A DNA stretch of 64,000 bases from positions 270,501-334,500 of the forward strand of contig OY855913.1 in NCBI GenBank assembly GCA_963693305.1, in the 5' to 3' direction. This document shows positions 38,166 through 64,000 of this stretch, piece after piece. Source of the DNA: Meandrina meandrites. Its lineage: Eukaryota > Cnidaria > Anthozoa > Scleractinia > Meandrinidae. The notes under the pieces were generated by a model, which was given only the letters and a program-made list of their open reading frames with translations, had not been told where the DNA came from and did no database searches. Position numbers and translations under genes: made by a program. How positions within the stretch are numbered: the stretch's first letter is position 1; every line of letters begins with the position of its first letter.

Positions 38166-41100
38166 ATGGCGTCTGGTGTGAAGTCTGAAGGTATAAAGCT
38201 AAAGTTATTTTACATGTTATTGGAAGTGTTTTGTTCAAAGTTATAATGAACTGAAACTTCTCTGTCGTATGTTCCTAACTCTGAACGTTTTTTTCCTGTT
38301 CAAAAGCAGAAAATTGTACTGGCAACAGCGTGGCATTCGAAGTCATCTTCAGCCCCAGAGTGGAAAATGCCAGACAGCCGCGATTGACTCCACAAAAGGG
38401 GAAGGAAAATTTCAACAAACAGCAGTTAGAAGAAAAGCTGAAAGCAGCTGAAAAAAGAAGAAAGGTAGGTTAAAGTTCTATGTTAGGTAAAACTCAGACT
38501 TGCTAAACTAATTTTGAGTGTTAACGAAATGTTAAACATAGGCACGCAATGCATGCAAGAGTTATTTTTTGGGTTGATGGCAACGAGAAACGTCCGTTAG
38601 ACTGTAAAATATTGGGTGTTAGGTAGTGGGATAGAAAAGCCTGTTTACATTATGATGTAAGATTTCTGGTAGTTCCAGAAACATTCACGCGAAATAACGA
38701 CTAACAAATAATTAGCAATTATCGTGCGGAATATCGCCTGATACTTAGCCGACGAGGCCATAGGCAGAGTTTGCTAAAATCAGACAATATTCCGCAAGAT
38801 TGAGCAGGATAATTGTTTTATCATTCAAAAAATTGTCAATGAAACTGATTTTGCAGCGAGAAAAACTGTGGTTGTGCAGCGCTTTGCAGATTTCAGTTGT
38901 ATCTTGGCAACCTACATATCTGTTATATACGGATATCTGTTATGTACGGATGACGGATAACAATGACTTTCTGACCATATATGGGCATTGCGAGAATTTG
39001 TTGAATAATAATGCCGATTGTTGTTGTTTTACTTGGGAAAAAATGCAAAGAAATTAATAGGAAAGCTACCCAAGGACTAAACATTGTATGCTGTGATTGA
39101 AGCTGTGGTTTCTATCTTACATTGATATTTTGCACAATTTTCCTTACACGTGCGCTGGTTAAATTTCTCGATTTCTCAAATGGCAAATTCACTTAAGGTT
39201 ACTGTATACCAGAAACCCATAAGGGTTGAAACGTGTAACTCCCCATGATTCATATTGTTCAAAAAAGAGTTTGCACATTCATTTCTACATAAAAAATCAA
39301 CCAATCAAAATTGCAATATTTGGATTACAGTGTTCTCCCAAGTTTTCAGCACAGCAGGTAAAAGAACTTTTCAAACCGGTAATGAACTACTGGTGAATCT
39401 CGGCTGTTTTCTAGTGTTGCCCCATGCTGGTCAAATTTTATTTTACAAGAACTTTTTCTGGCCGTACTGTCGTCTTTTTATACACCCTAAGAAAAAATCG
39501 TATAAAATTTTCTTCCAGTGTTTAAGTACATGACGTAGTACTTGAAAAATCAGCGATCTCGTTTCCTCTTAGCTATATGAATCGCTACAGCTACTTTTCT
39601 CTTCGCTTTGAATACTCAGCATTTACAATGGCATCGCCGAAGGGTCATATTGTCAAGGCTTCTTTTAACCTGCTGTCTGGGTTTCGTTTTAAACACTTAC
39701 AAACTTAATGAGAAGAAGTTCACAACAAAAGCTGACTTTCCCTTCACCACACGCATACGTGAGCTACGGTAAACTTAGCAATCAGCTAATCGTAAGCTTA
39801 TTTTCTCCGTAATATTTTAATTCTTTCATTATCAATGGACAGAACAGACAAAATGAAAGGCGAGCAGCTATTGCTGCCCATTCATTGTGAAGAAAGCCCG
39901 CCAAAACGTGCTCTTTTTTCGAAAGATAACAGCAATCAAAGATTTGGAAGGTGAAGAGAAATAAAGAATATTGAATTAGAATACTGGCACAAAGTTGTAA
40001 ATGAATATGCATTTTTCGCTGTTTATTTTCTACCTATTCTATCAGTTATTTTTGATCACAACTGCATCAACATTTCTATGCGGTTTTAGGCGGTAAAGAG
40101 TGGTGCTGCAAGCGGTAAATTTTACCGATCACCGCCTGATTTGGAGAACCCTGGGTTAAATTCACAGTGCACGCTAGCTTGCGCTTAATGGCCTAATCCG
40201 GTTTTTGAATAAGCTAGGTTGAATAAAGTTAAATTTGGTTAAACTATTTCCTCTCATCATCATTCAGTAGTCTGCAGAACTTCACTTGGATACAATTTAT
40301 GAAATTTTAGTTTCCGTAAGTAGTTTACGGCATTTTGGTCAGAATTCAAAAAATGTTGCTGTGTGTGTTGTGTATAGAGTTGTTGCACAGAAACTGTCAG
40401 TGTTTCCAAATATGGTACTTGGCACAACTGAATATTCGAATGCTGTGAGTGTGCATTACATGTTTCAATCCCTTATAAGTTTCTGCGTTTACCTTTGGGG
40501 GTGTCTCCTGTCCAAGCAATATAGCGTCCTGGATTAAACCGTAGATAGCTAAACCCCTATATCAAATTAAAGCTTAACAACTGCATCGCAAAATGGAGGT
40601 TGGGTGCCTACGATATCCAGGAGCTTCCACTATTGGCAGCCAGCTCCTAGATGGAGACTGGTCCCATGGCTGGCGAATCCTGGCAAGCCAGCCATGAGCC
40701 CCCACGCAGTAGGGAGGGCAGGCACCCGTCACACTGCGTGAACAGTGGAAAGAGGGAGGGAAATGGGGGGGGGGGGGAAGCCTTGAAGACGAGGTCCCAC
40801 GAACTGCCCCGCTAATAAACATGCTAATGCCCGAGAACGCTAAAGCACACTTCAGTCGAAGAGCACATGGGATCTGGCGCATGCCCATGTATGAAACGCC
40901 GCTGACTCCAAACAACACTGGCGCTCTTTGTTGTTAACTCCGTTAAATTGCATTTAACTGCATTTATAGAGGTAGCTAACAAACTATAATTTTACCATTT
41001 TGTAATAAAATGAATTCAAATTTTTCACAACCTCTAAATGCAAGCGTCTGAATCACCTTTTTGTTCATTTCAATTTGGACAGTAGCTAGTTCAACATGTA

Positions 41101-42318
41101 AACAACAAAAAGAGTTTTTGCGATTTTTTTATTTCTGAATATTTTTTCTACAAGAGTGATTTTTGTACGATCACTCCACTATTTTTTAACCCGAATTGCA
41201 AAATGTCTTTTTAACTTTTCATTGCAATTGAATGTGACAAAATGCAACACATTTTTTTAAGCGCTTGGGGTCTAGAAACCCAAGAATAAATCAAATCAGC
41301 AAAATACAAAATTCTATTTGACTACATGTATTTATCTACATCAGAATTGTTTCAACTAACATTTTGGGGTCTTTCCATTCAACCAAAATTGCCCATTTGA
41401 ATTATGGGTATTACATGAGGCGAATGAAACAGTATTTTCCAGTTGGCTGCATGAACCCATCTTCCAAGTTTTGTGCCAAAATATTAAATAAAGCAAAGCA
41501 AAAGAAATGGTGGCCTTCTTGCCTCTTTTACTTGCTTAGACAACTCTGAAGATAAAATGAATGCAATTAGCATAACATTATTTTGTTTACCTGCATTATA
41601 GAGTATTGAAGGTGAATTACTGGCAAAGGCTGCCATCAAAAATGAACACATCACTCAAGTTCAGCTAACGAAACAACAGGCAGTCGAGGAGCAAAGCAGA
41701 ATGGCTGAAGAAAAGCACAAGCAAAAGATGATTTCACATGTTGAGAAGAAGGAGGCTCAGATTAAAGCACTTATTGACCGTCTACATGCAAAGGATCAAC
41801 ACATCAAAGAGGTGCAAGAAAAGTTGAGAGAGATAAGCATGTCTCATGCTAAAAAGGCAGAGGAGAAGATTCAACAGAAGGAAGCAATGAGCAAGGAGAA
41901 GCTTGAATTACATCGCAAAGCTCAATTGGAGCGTTGGCAAGCTCATGAAAAACGCATCCAAGAGGTGTTGGCTGGTTTACAGGAAAGCATTGAGAAGCAT
42001 TCCAACACAGTTGAGATAAATTTACAGCAGAAGATGGAAGCAACTGCAGAAAAGCGCCAGGCTCAGATCCGCTTACTCCAAGAGAGACTGCAAATCAAGT
42101 CTCAGAAGATTGAGCAAGCACGGCAGCTTGTGGATGCACTTGTCCAAGAACAAAGCAAAATTTGCCAGGAGAAGTTGAAGCAGAAGTTGGAACAATCAGA
42201 GGAGAAACGCAATGCAAACTTGAGAGCTATACAAGAAAGGCTTGAGGCCCATGACAAGCGTGTGGAAGAGAGGTGCCAACAGGTCAAGACACTGAGAGCA
42301 GAGAAAGCTCAAGGATGA
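38166..42318 (+). CDS. Stathmin with five 51-residue tubulin-binding repeats
   Basis: Stathmins bind alpha/beta-tubulin heterodimers through long helical repeats and promote microtubule disassembly in the cytoplasm. Three exons: 38166-38190, 38310-38464, 41602-42318. Sum 897 nt, 298 residues; human stathmin 1 has 149. The N-terminal cap VAFEVIFSPR (16-25) matches the stathmin hairpin. Residue 47 onward is a continuous charged helix repeating exactly every 51 residues: repeats start at 47, 98, 149, 200 and 251, with KQKM, QQKE, QQKM, KQKL and EKR(Q/N)AQ-like anchors. No membrane-anchoring Cys-rich N-terminus is present, so it resembles the cytosolic stathmin 1 type. Repeats 2 to 5 are all within one exon. 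The start ATG sits in AAAAATGGCG. Confidence 0.93.
38465..41601 (+). other. Stathmin intron 2
   Basis: 3.1 kb intron. It is mostly AT-rich with no recognised gene, and holds the G/C-rich island at 40590-40925. Open frames seen here have no recognisable domain. Confidence 0.55.
40590..40925. repeat. G/C-rich island in stathmin intron, probable repeat fragment
   Basis: The local composition is far more GC-rich than the surrounding intron, with a poly-G run of about 13 near 40766-40778. A minus-strand open frame (40918-40574, 114 codons) shows no known domain. It may be a fragment of a dispersed repeat, but I could not identify one. Confidence 0.3.
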
Positions 42319-42354
42319 GAACAAAACAAAGCAATGGTAACTTGCAAATCGCAG

Positions 42355-42360
42355 AATAAA
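42355..42360 (+). terminator. Polyadenylation signal AATAAA of stathmin
   Basis: AATAAA 37 nt after the stathmin stop. Further AATAAA-like motifs occur near 42579 and 42630, so the true 3' end may be later. Confidence 0.45.
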
Positions 42361-42984
42361 TGCCATCCTCAAAATTCACTTCAATTCCATTGAGATCACG
42401 TTTTCTCATAGATTATTTATTCGCTGTTATTAAAAACTATCATCATTGGTACTTATGTTGAAATTAAAACGTTATCCAGAACTGCAAAATATAAAAGTTG
42501 ATAATATAATATTATTATGATTTTGGTGAATTTCTATTGTTTTGAATGGAATGTTCAGTATTCAAATTCCTTGTTGAAATAAATATATTTGTTGGAAAAT
42601 AATCTGATGTACTCATGATTAACTTGTACAAATAAATGTTATGAGATCAGAATGTTTTTTTTTAGGAATTTTTTGGTCCCATGATTGACGAAATATGCTA
42701 GCATCATTTTTTTTTATTCATGTACAAAATATTGCAGTTTCATGTAAAATGTATGACCTTCAAACACTATCATAACTGGAGAAAGCTTTAAGGTGATTCC
42801 ACTAAATTGCATTGCGCATCCTTGCGTCATTTAGTGCGGCATGAGCATGCGCGCACACAGAACATAACAGGATTTGCTTCAGGCTAAGCTCCGCAGAGAA
42901 ATTAATGGTTAGTTTCTTCTAAATGAGCATGGTGACCCCATTTTTTTAATGCATTTTTTTTCAATGACAGTTTACTACAATATA

Positions 42985-43440
42985 CAGGGTTCGCACAGTC
43001 TTGAAAAGTCCTTGAATTTTAGGGGGAGTCCTTGAAAAGTCCTTGAATTCCATTTTTCCTTGAAAAGTCCTTGAATTTCTGTGTAAGTCCTTGAAAAGTC
43101 CTTGAATTTTCTTCAACTTTAAAAATAGTGCCATCGAAACCAAATTGCTTTGCATAGACTATGGTATTCTTTTCCTGTGTAAAGCACCTTCAAACTCTAA
43201 AACACGGTTGTAAAAGCAGCCAATAACGAGAAAAGACAAGAATGTAGAGAAGGAGATGGAGCAAACACATTTATAGCATTTAAATACCTTCAAGAATGTA
43301 GAGAAGGAGATGGAGCAAACACATTTACAGCATTTATATACCATCTGTTAAATTACCCCCCTGGTAGGGGGTCCTTGAAAATTCAATTTGGTCCTTGAAA
43401 AGTCCTGGAAAAATGGTTACGATTTTTTGTACGAACCCTG
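42985..43440. mobile_element. Terminal-inverted-repeat element (CAGGGTTCG ends)
   Basis: Ends CAGGGTTCGCACA and TGTACGAACCCTG are inverted; both sub-terminal regions carry repeats of TCCTTGAAAAGTCCTTGAAT. ATATA flanks both sides. Internally a segment of about 55 bp (GAATGTAGAGAAGGAGATGG) is tandemly duplicated at about 43237-43340. Superfamily not determined. Confidence 0.65.
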
Positions 43441-44128
43441 ATATATCGTCATTTAAAGAAAAGTTTAACTTTGAGATATTTTTATTTGAAATTATGCTGT
43501 AAAAACAAGTATTAAGGTAGTTCTGCTTATGTGTGCACGCAGCAAAATCTTTATTTCTTACATAATCTTAATTCCTGTTCAATTAATTATGTAAGATGTG
43601 GGGTGGGACAGGAGGGTGGGAGCCCGGGAGAAAAGGGGCGGGAGTCAGGAGAAGAGAGGGTGGGGAGTGTGAGTCCAAAGGTGGCGGGAACCGAGAGAAA
43701 TTGAGAAATATTTTGCAACATTTCATAATATTTTGCAATAGAAATGGGACAAAGAAGAGGAAACCACTACAGAAACGGGCATGAAGTGGGAGCACATGAA
43801 AAAGGTACGGGAAGCGGGAGGTTAAGACCCCCTGTCCCCACCCACTAAGAATGAAGTCTATTTTGTTGAGCTGCTTCAATATTTTAAATATGCAAGAAAT
43901 GATTTTTTTCTTGAAATGATAGTTCCCCATTCAGATTACTAGGGTTTCTAATATAAACCTTGTGGGTCATATATTTACTATAATAGCCATCCACGTTGCA
44001 TAAAAATGAGCACGGTGACCCCCATTTTTTATTGCATTTTTGTAATGCAAACAACATAGTCATTAACTGGACCAAGTCTTGGAAAATTTTAAATTCTCCT
44101 CCTTTTTTAGATGAATCATCTTAAATTG

Positions 44129-44232
44129 ACGTTTCGACCAGTTTCACTGGTCTTCTTCAGGCTTGTTGATCTAGTCTGAAGAAGATCATAAAGCTTGAAG
44201 AAGAAAAAAACAGTGAAACTGGTTGAAACGTT
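44129..44232. repeat. Hairpin with GTTTCGACCAGTTTCACTG arms
   Basis: CGTTTCGACCAGTTTCACTG at the left is mirrored by CAGTGAAACTGGTTGAAACG at the right, with GAAGAAGA-type repeats between. It resembles a dispersed retroelement end but was not classified. Confidence 0.5.
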
Positions 44233-44548
44233 GATTCACATGTAAAGCTAAGTTTAACCTTGGAAAAATCTCAGTCAGTAGACAATTTTCAATTTTTAGG
44301 ATGTGAGGGGTGAAAGTTTCAGACATGCGATCAAATTATTTTCCCCTTCAACTCTAACTACATATTTTGTTAGATAGTTACTAACATTTAGATTTCAGCT
44401 ACATTAGCAAATGCAATGCAACAAAAACTGTCCAGTTTAGAAATGGTTTTTAGTTTGTGCTCCAAGATTCTTCAACAAAAATTATGAACACCTTTCATCT
44501 GGAAGCAGACTTTTAAAAAAACACCTGACCCTCCACCAGGGTCACCAT

Positions 44549-45048
44549 GAGGCCTTCCAAGGGGTAAAAGCGACATGCGACACGGCCCTGAATACCGGCA
44601 ACATGGGAATTTCTAAACAGCGACAAACGACACGATTTCCCTGCTAAAATGCGACAGCGACACAATAAACGCTAAAAAATGACAGCGAAATCAGAAAGTT
44701 GTGCATTTACCAACAATAGTTAAAAATTAGCTAATAAATATACAATAAATATAGCATGAAAGGGACTCGGAATGCAGGAAATGACATTCCTGACAGCTCA
44801 GATTTTCAAAATTTCCCGGGGGTGCATGCCCTACGACCCCCCTAGCAGTGTACATTTTCGCAATTCAAAATTTTTGCCAACTGCGCCTCATGAAAGTCCG
44901 GTTACAGTCCTATGACAGAACAGTTTCTCGTAAAAAATAAGCGACTGCGATGACGGCGACATTTACAAACACTACAGAAAATGACAGCGAAATTTTCAGC
45001 TGTTGGTTAAGCGACATCGGGACATGGCTACCCCCCTTGGAAGGCCTC
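44549..45048. mobile_element. 500-bp terminal-inverted-repeat element with GCGAC motifs
   Basis: Inverted ends GAGGCCTTCCAAGGGG and CCCCTTGGAAGGCCTC, flanked by CACCAT at 44543-44548 and 45049-45054. Many GCGACA-type motifs occur inside near both ends. No coding capacity. Confidence 0.7.
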
Positions 45049-45980
45049 CACCATATGCACTGTCACAAATTGCTGATATGCTAACTGGACACTGTTAAGA
45101 TTGGAACGAGGTTTGCTTCTGCCAACAAACTACACAAAGGGCATTTTGGGTAATTTGAGTAGGAATAAGTGCTTGGCTTGGTGTACTATAACCCCCCCTC
45201 CCACAGCCATTAAAAAAAACTGAGCTGCATGGCTTTTCTTCAGACAGTTATTGTACTCAAAGAGTCTGCTTTAGGGAGGCTTCACTGCATACTCGTATGA
45301 AAATGTCGATAATCTAGGCCTGGGTGTTCTCTATTGGTTTTGGCAAGTAAAACAGGAAAGGAGGGTTTCTGAAGAAGCTCTCATTCCAAGCTGGACCTCC
45401 TTTGCTCCCTGTTGTGCGGTGAAACAACTGGGTATTCCCGTTCTGTGAAAACCGTGAGGAAACATATAGAAGAATTTGAATGCATCATTCACTGTAACAG
45501 GTATGGGGCTGTATGAAAATCTTACCCTAGACAGCAGAAGCCTGAAACTTGGCTCGATCTGATCACTCTGATCAATGCTTGTGCAACCTTGGGCTTCTAT
45601 TGAACACTGTGCCCCCTACCCCCACCCACACGGTGACACCTCTCCTTGTGTGACAGAGAGAGGGGGACCATCCGGAATGGGACTGAGCTGGTAGACTTAA
45701 ATAATTCCATACATAGATTTCCAAGATTATTGCGGTATGAAAAAATGCATATTATTTTTCACTACAAGTTGGGAAGGAACGTGGAAAACACCGGCCGTCT
45801 TTGCTCGCTGTTTCTTACGCTGGTTACGCTGGTGAGGAATGACGACATTATTTGTTTGAAACCGAGGCTCATGGCCTGGTTGCAAATAACACGTAAATTC
45901 AAGATGGCGGGAATTTTGTTCGTAGTTCCCGTTTCAGTCTGCATTTTGTATTTATAATTTTGTTTTATTTTGTAAAAAAT

Positions 45981-61933
<15,953 letters not shown>

Positions 61934-64000
61934 CAAATAGCGTTTCGACTTTAACCTAAATTAATGAATTTATATTGTGCAATTAACTATGAATGGCCCA
62001 GAAAAGGCTTACGTATAGTTTCTCCCAATTATATAAAAGCAGTCATATTTTTTTATTATTATTTTTTGGCAAGAAACAGTTTCAAAAGAGGAAGAGGTTT
62101 TTGTGATTGTAATCGAAAATCAAACAAGTTGTCTCTCGGGTAAATTCCGTTTAGGTTGCAGATAACAACACTCCTTTGTAACCATTCATACGTGAGAGCA
62201 TTAAATGTATCCTATTGAACAGATAATAATTAGCCTGATTAGATTATTATAATCTGCATCGTTTTAAGGCTTGGCGCATTCATACCATTCACGTGGCGGT
62301 CAGAATGAGGGCCACTTGACTCCAGTCTCCCTTCAAACTAGAAAAATAAATTCTCTCTACCAATCCCTGTTCATCTCTTATGATGTCACTTATGAGAATT
62401 TGAGGTAAATCAAGACCAAATGCCTTGATGATTATCTTTATTCTCCACTCCTGTCTGCTAAACAGTGTATTGATATTGTATTGAGAATTTCGTTTTGATC
62501 TCGTTTGGAATTAAAGGGTTAAGCTAAGATTGTCGTGTCCACTTGTGTGTGGAATTTAACAAACCCACGCAAATGTTCAAATGGTTCACTTCGCGGTTTG
62601 TTGTTTGTCTTCTTCATTCCATTTCTTTTTTTACAACTTCCTTTCTTCCGAACGTTTAGCATACCTTTAATTGATGAGCTATTTAATATATTTATTACCA
62701 TTACGTGATGATTACATGAGTAACATGACAAGATTATTGCACATCTGCACTTGTCTTCCCCTATGTTTCCCCCTGCTTTGGCTTTTTCAGGAAATATCTG
62801 GTAATGATGGGCTAAATCAGACATGATTTTGACATACCTTTGAGATCTGGGGGGGGGGGGGGGGTTATAAACTTTTGTTAACGAGGTCTCGGTGTTTGTT
62901 AATTAAGGGTGATATCTTACATCTGTTACTATGGAAATGCCTTTATAACGGTGAAGTAACTATCAACAAACGGATGCGGACAGGGCAACGTGCTGAAGGC
63001 CGGTCAGGATCTGTAGGTCTTTTGTTATCGAATTCAGTGAAGTGATGAATTACTGGATTATCTTCTCACTCATGCTCCCGACATCAGCAGACCGCTCATA
63101 GGTGACAGAAATTGCATCAACGATCTTCCGCACGAAATCGGTTTAGATCATAACTTAAAGTATGTCTAGTATAAAAATAATGCTTCCAAAAGTTTAATAA
63201 TACATTCTTTCTATAAAAGAAAAACACATCTTCTAAATTCTTGGCTGGATTAGTTACCAAACTCATTTCGTGACTGGTTCCGTGACCAAGCGAGGAATTA
63301 AAATTTACGTGGAACTTACGGAACTTTTCATCTTTATAAGCTGACACTTAGATAGGAAAATGTGGTTTGTGGGGTACATACCCCGCGTATTAGTGTGTGA
63401 AATTTTTAAATTAGAGATACTTTTAGATTAGATTAGACTTTTAAATTAGAGATACTTTTAGTTGTCACTGTTATTTTGTTTGCCGTTCATTTTTAGAGAA
63501 TTTAATATTTTGTTGCTGTCCCCACGTTTTTGTACGACTCTATCCTGGGACTCTATGTAAACTTTCATAAGGACACGTCAGGGGTGTTATTATAAATACA
63601 AAAATTCTCTTCTTTTTCTTCTCTCTTTCAACTATCGGATTCAAACGTACATTTGAAAACGAAATATGCAATCAATTTTAAAATGTTGGCTGCGTAGCTA
63701 ACCGAGAGGATTTGGGAGGATTACAGCATAAGGTTTACTTTACTAAATTGACTTATAACTGATTTCAGTGAGAATGCATGATTGAATTCAATTTGTGATT
63801 TTCGTCATCCGTTTCTAAACTAATTGGCCAGTTAATTTCGAACATCCGTACTACGCTTCAGTTTCTTGGCAGATATTTTATAAATTCCATTTTTTTTTAC
63901 CTTTAATTTACCATCCTTTTGAAATGTGATTGAAATAATTATTTCGCGTAAACGGAAAACGCCAACACGATGATGTCGCAAAACATTTAAAAGTCATGAA
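61934..64000. other. Region downstream of RTEL1, no gene recognised
   Basis: Contains RTEL1 3' UTR of unknown length; AATAAA at 62345-62350 is a possible polyadenylation signal. A poly-G run lies near 62850-62865. A direct repeat, AAATTAGAGATACTTTTAG, occurs at about 63409 and 63444. Open frames here lack recognisable domains. Confidence 0.5.

Larger units (their letters stand above)
42319..45980. other. Intergenic region between stathmin and RTEL1
   Basis: Contains the transposon-like elements at 42985-43440 and 44549-45048, a hairpin at 44129-44232, and a purine-rich stretch at 43595-43700. The RTEL1 promoter and 5' UTR should lie within the last few hundred bases. No gene recognised. Confidence 0.55.

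Noticed and set aside
43583..43930. 115-codon Pro/Ser-rich ORF between stathmin and RTEL1
   Set aside because: Low-complexity translation of a purine-rich stretch on the opposite strand; no domain, no splice or start support.

Overview
The window is intron-rich, AT-rich animal nuclear DNA with canonical GT-AG introns and many small inverted-repeat transposons. Gene content (laminin alpha, MAPK15/ERK7, stathmin, RTEL1) is metazoan. The many short palindromic elements, several with ends resembling CTGCGAGCAG, suggest an anthozoan cnidarian, probably a stony coral; this taxonomic guess is inference. Five host genes were rebuilt exon by exon by checking that splice sites and reading phases agree.

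Layout: (1) 44-16688, plus strand: the 3' part of a laminin alpha-like gene, 13 exons encoding four laminin G domains and a Thr/Pro-rich linker. Its introns hold many foldback elements, including two 1.8-2.2 kb copies of one family in opposite orientation. (2) 17094-19943, minus: a 5'-truncated LINE with an uninterrupted endonuclease-reverse transcriptase ORF. (3) 22498-32116, minus: a complete 14-exon MAPK15 (ERK7) gene, 546 codons, with a 1.45 kb hairpin element in one intron. (4) 34437-36705, minus: a class II aldolase/adducin-domain gene with a probable mitochondrial presequence and a proposed 5-nt first coding exon. (5) 38166-42318, plus: a stathmin gene with five exact 51-residue repeats instead of the usual two. 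(6) 45981-61933, plus: a complete 36-exon RTEL1 helicase gene, 1087 codons, with one harmonin-N-like domain and no C-terminal RING. (7) 61934-64000: no gene recognised.

The genes do not form a functional cluster. The class II aldolase and stathmin genes are divergent and start about 1.5 kb apart. Laminin and MAPK15 converge on a 5.8 kb intergenic region that holds the LINE. Mobile DNA is the main secondary theme. At least five elements are bounded by exact 9-bp target-site duplications (typical of Mutator-like transposition), two related elements are flanked by TTAA (piggyBac-like), and there are tRNA-derived SINE copies.
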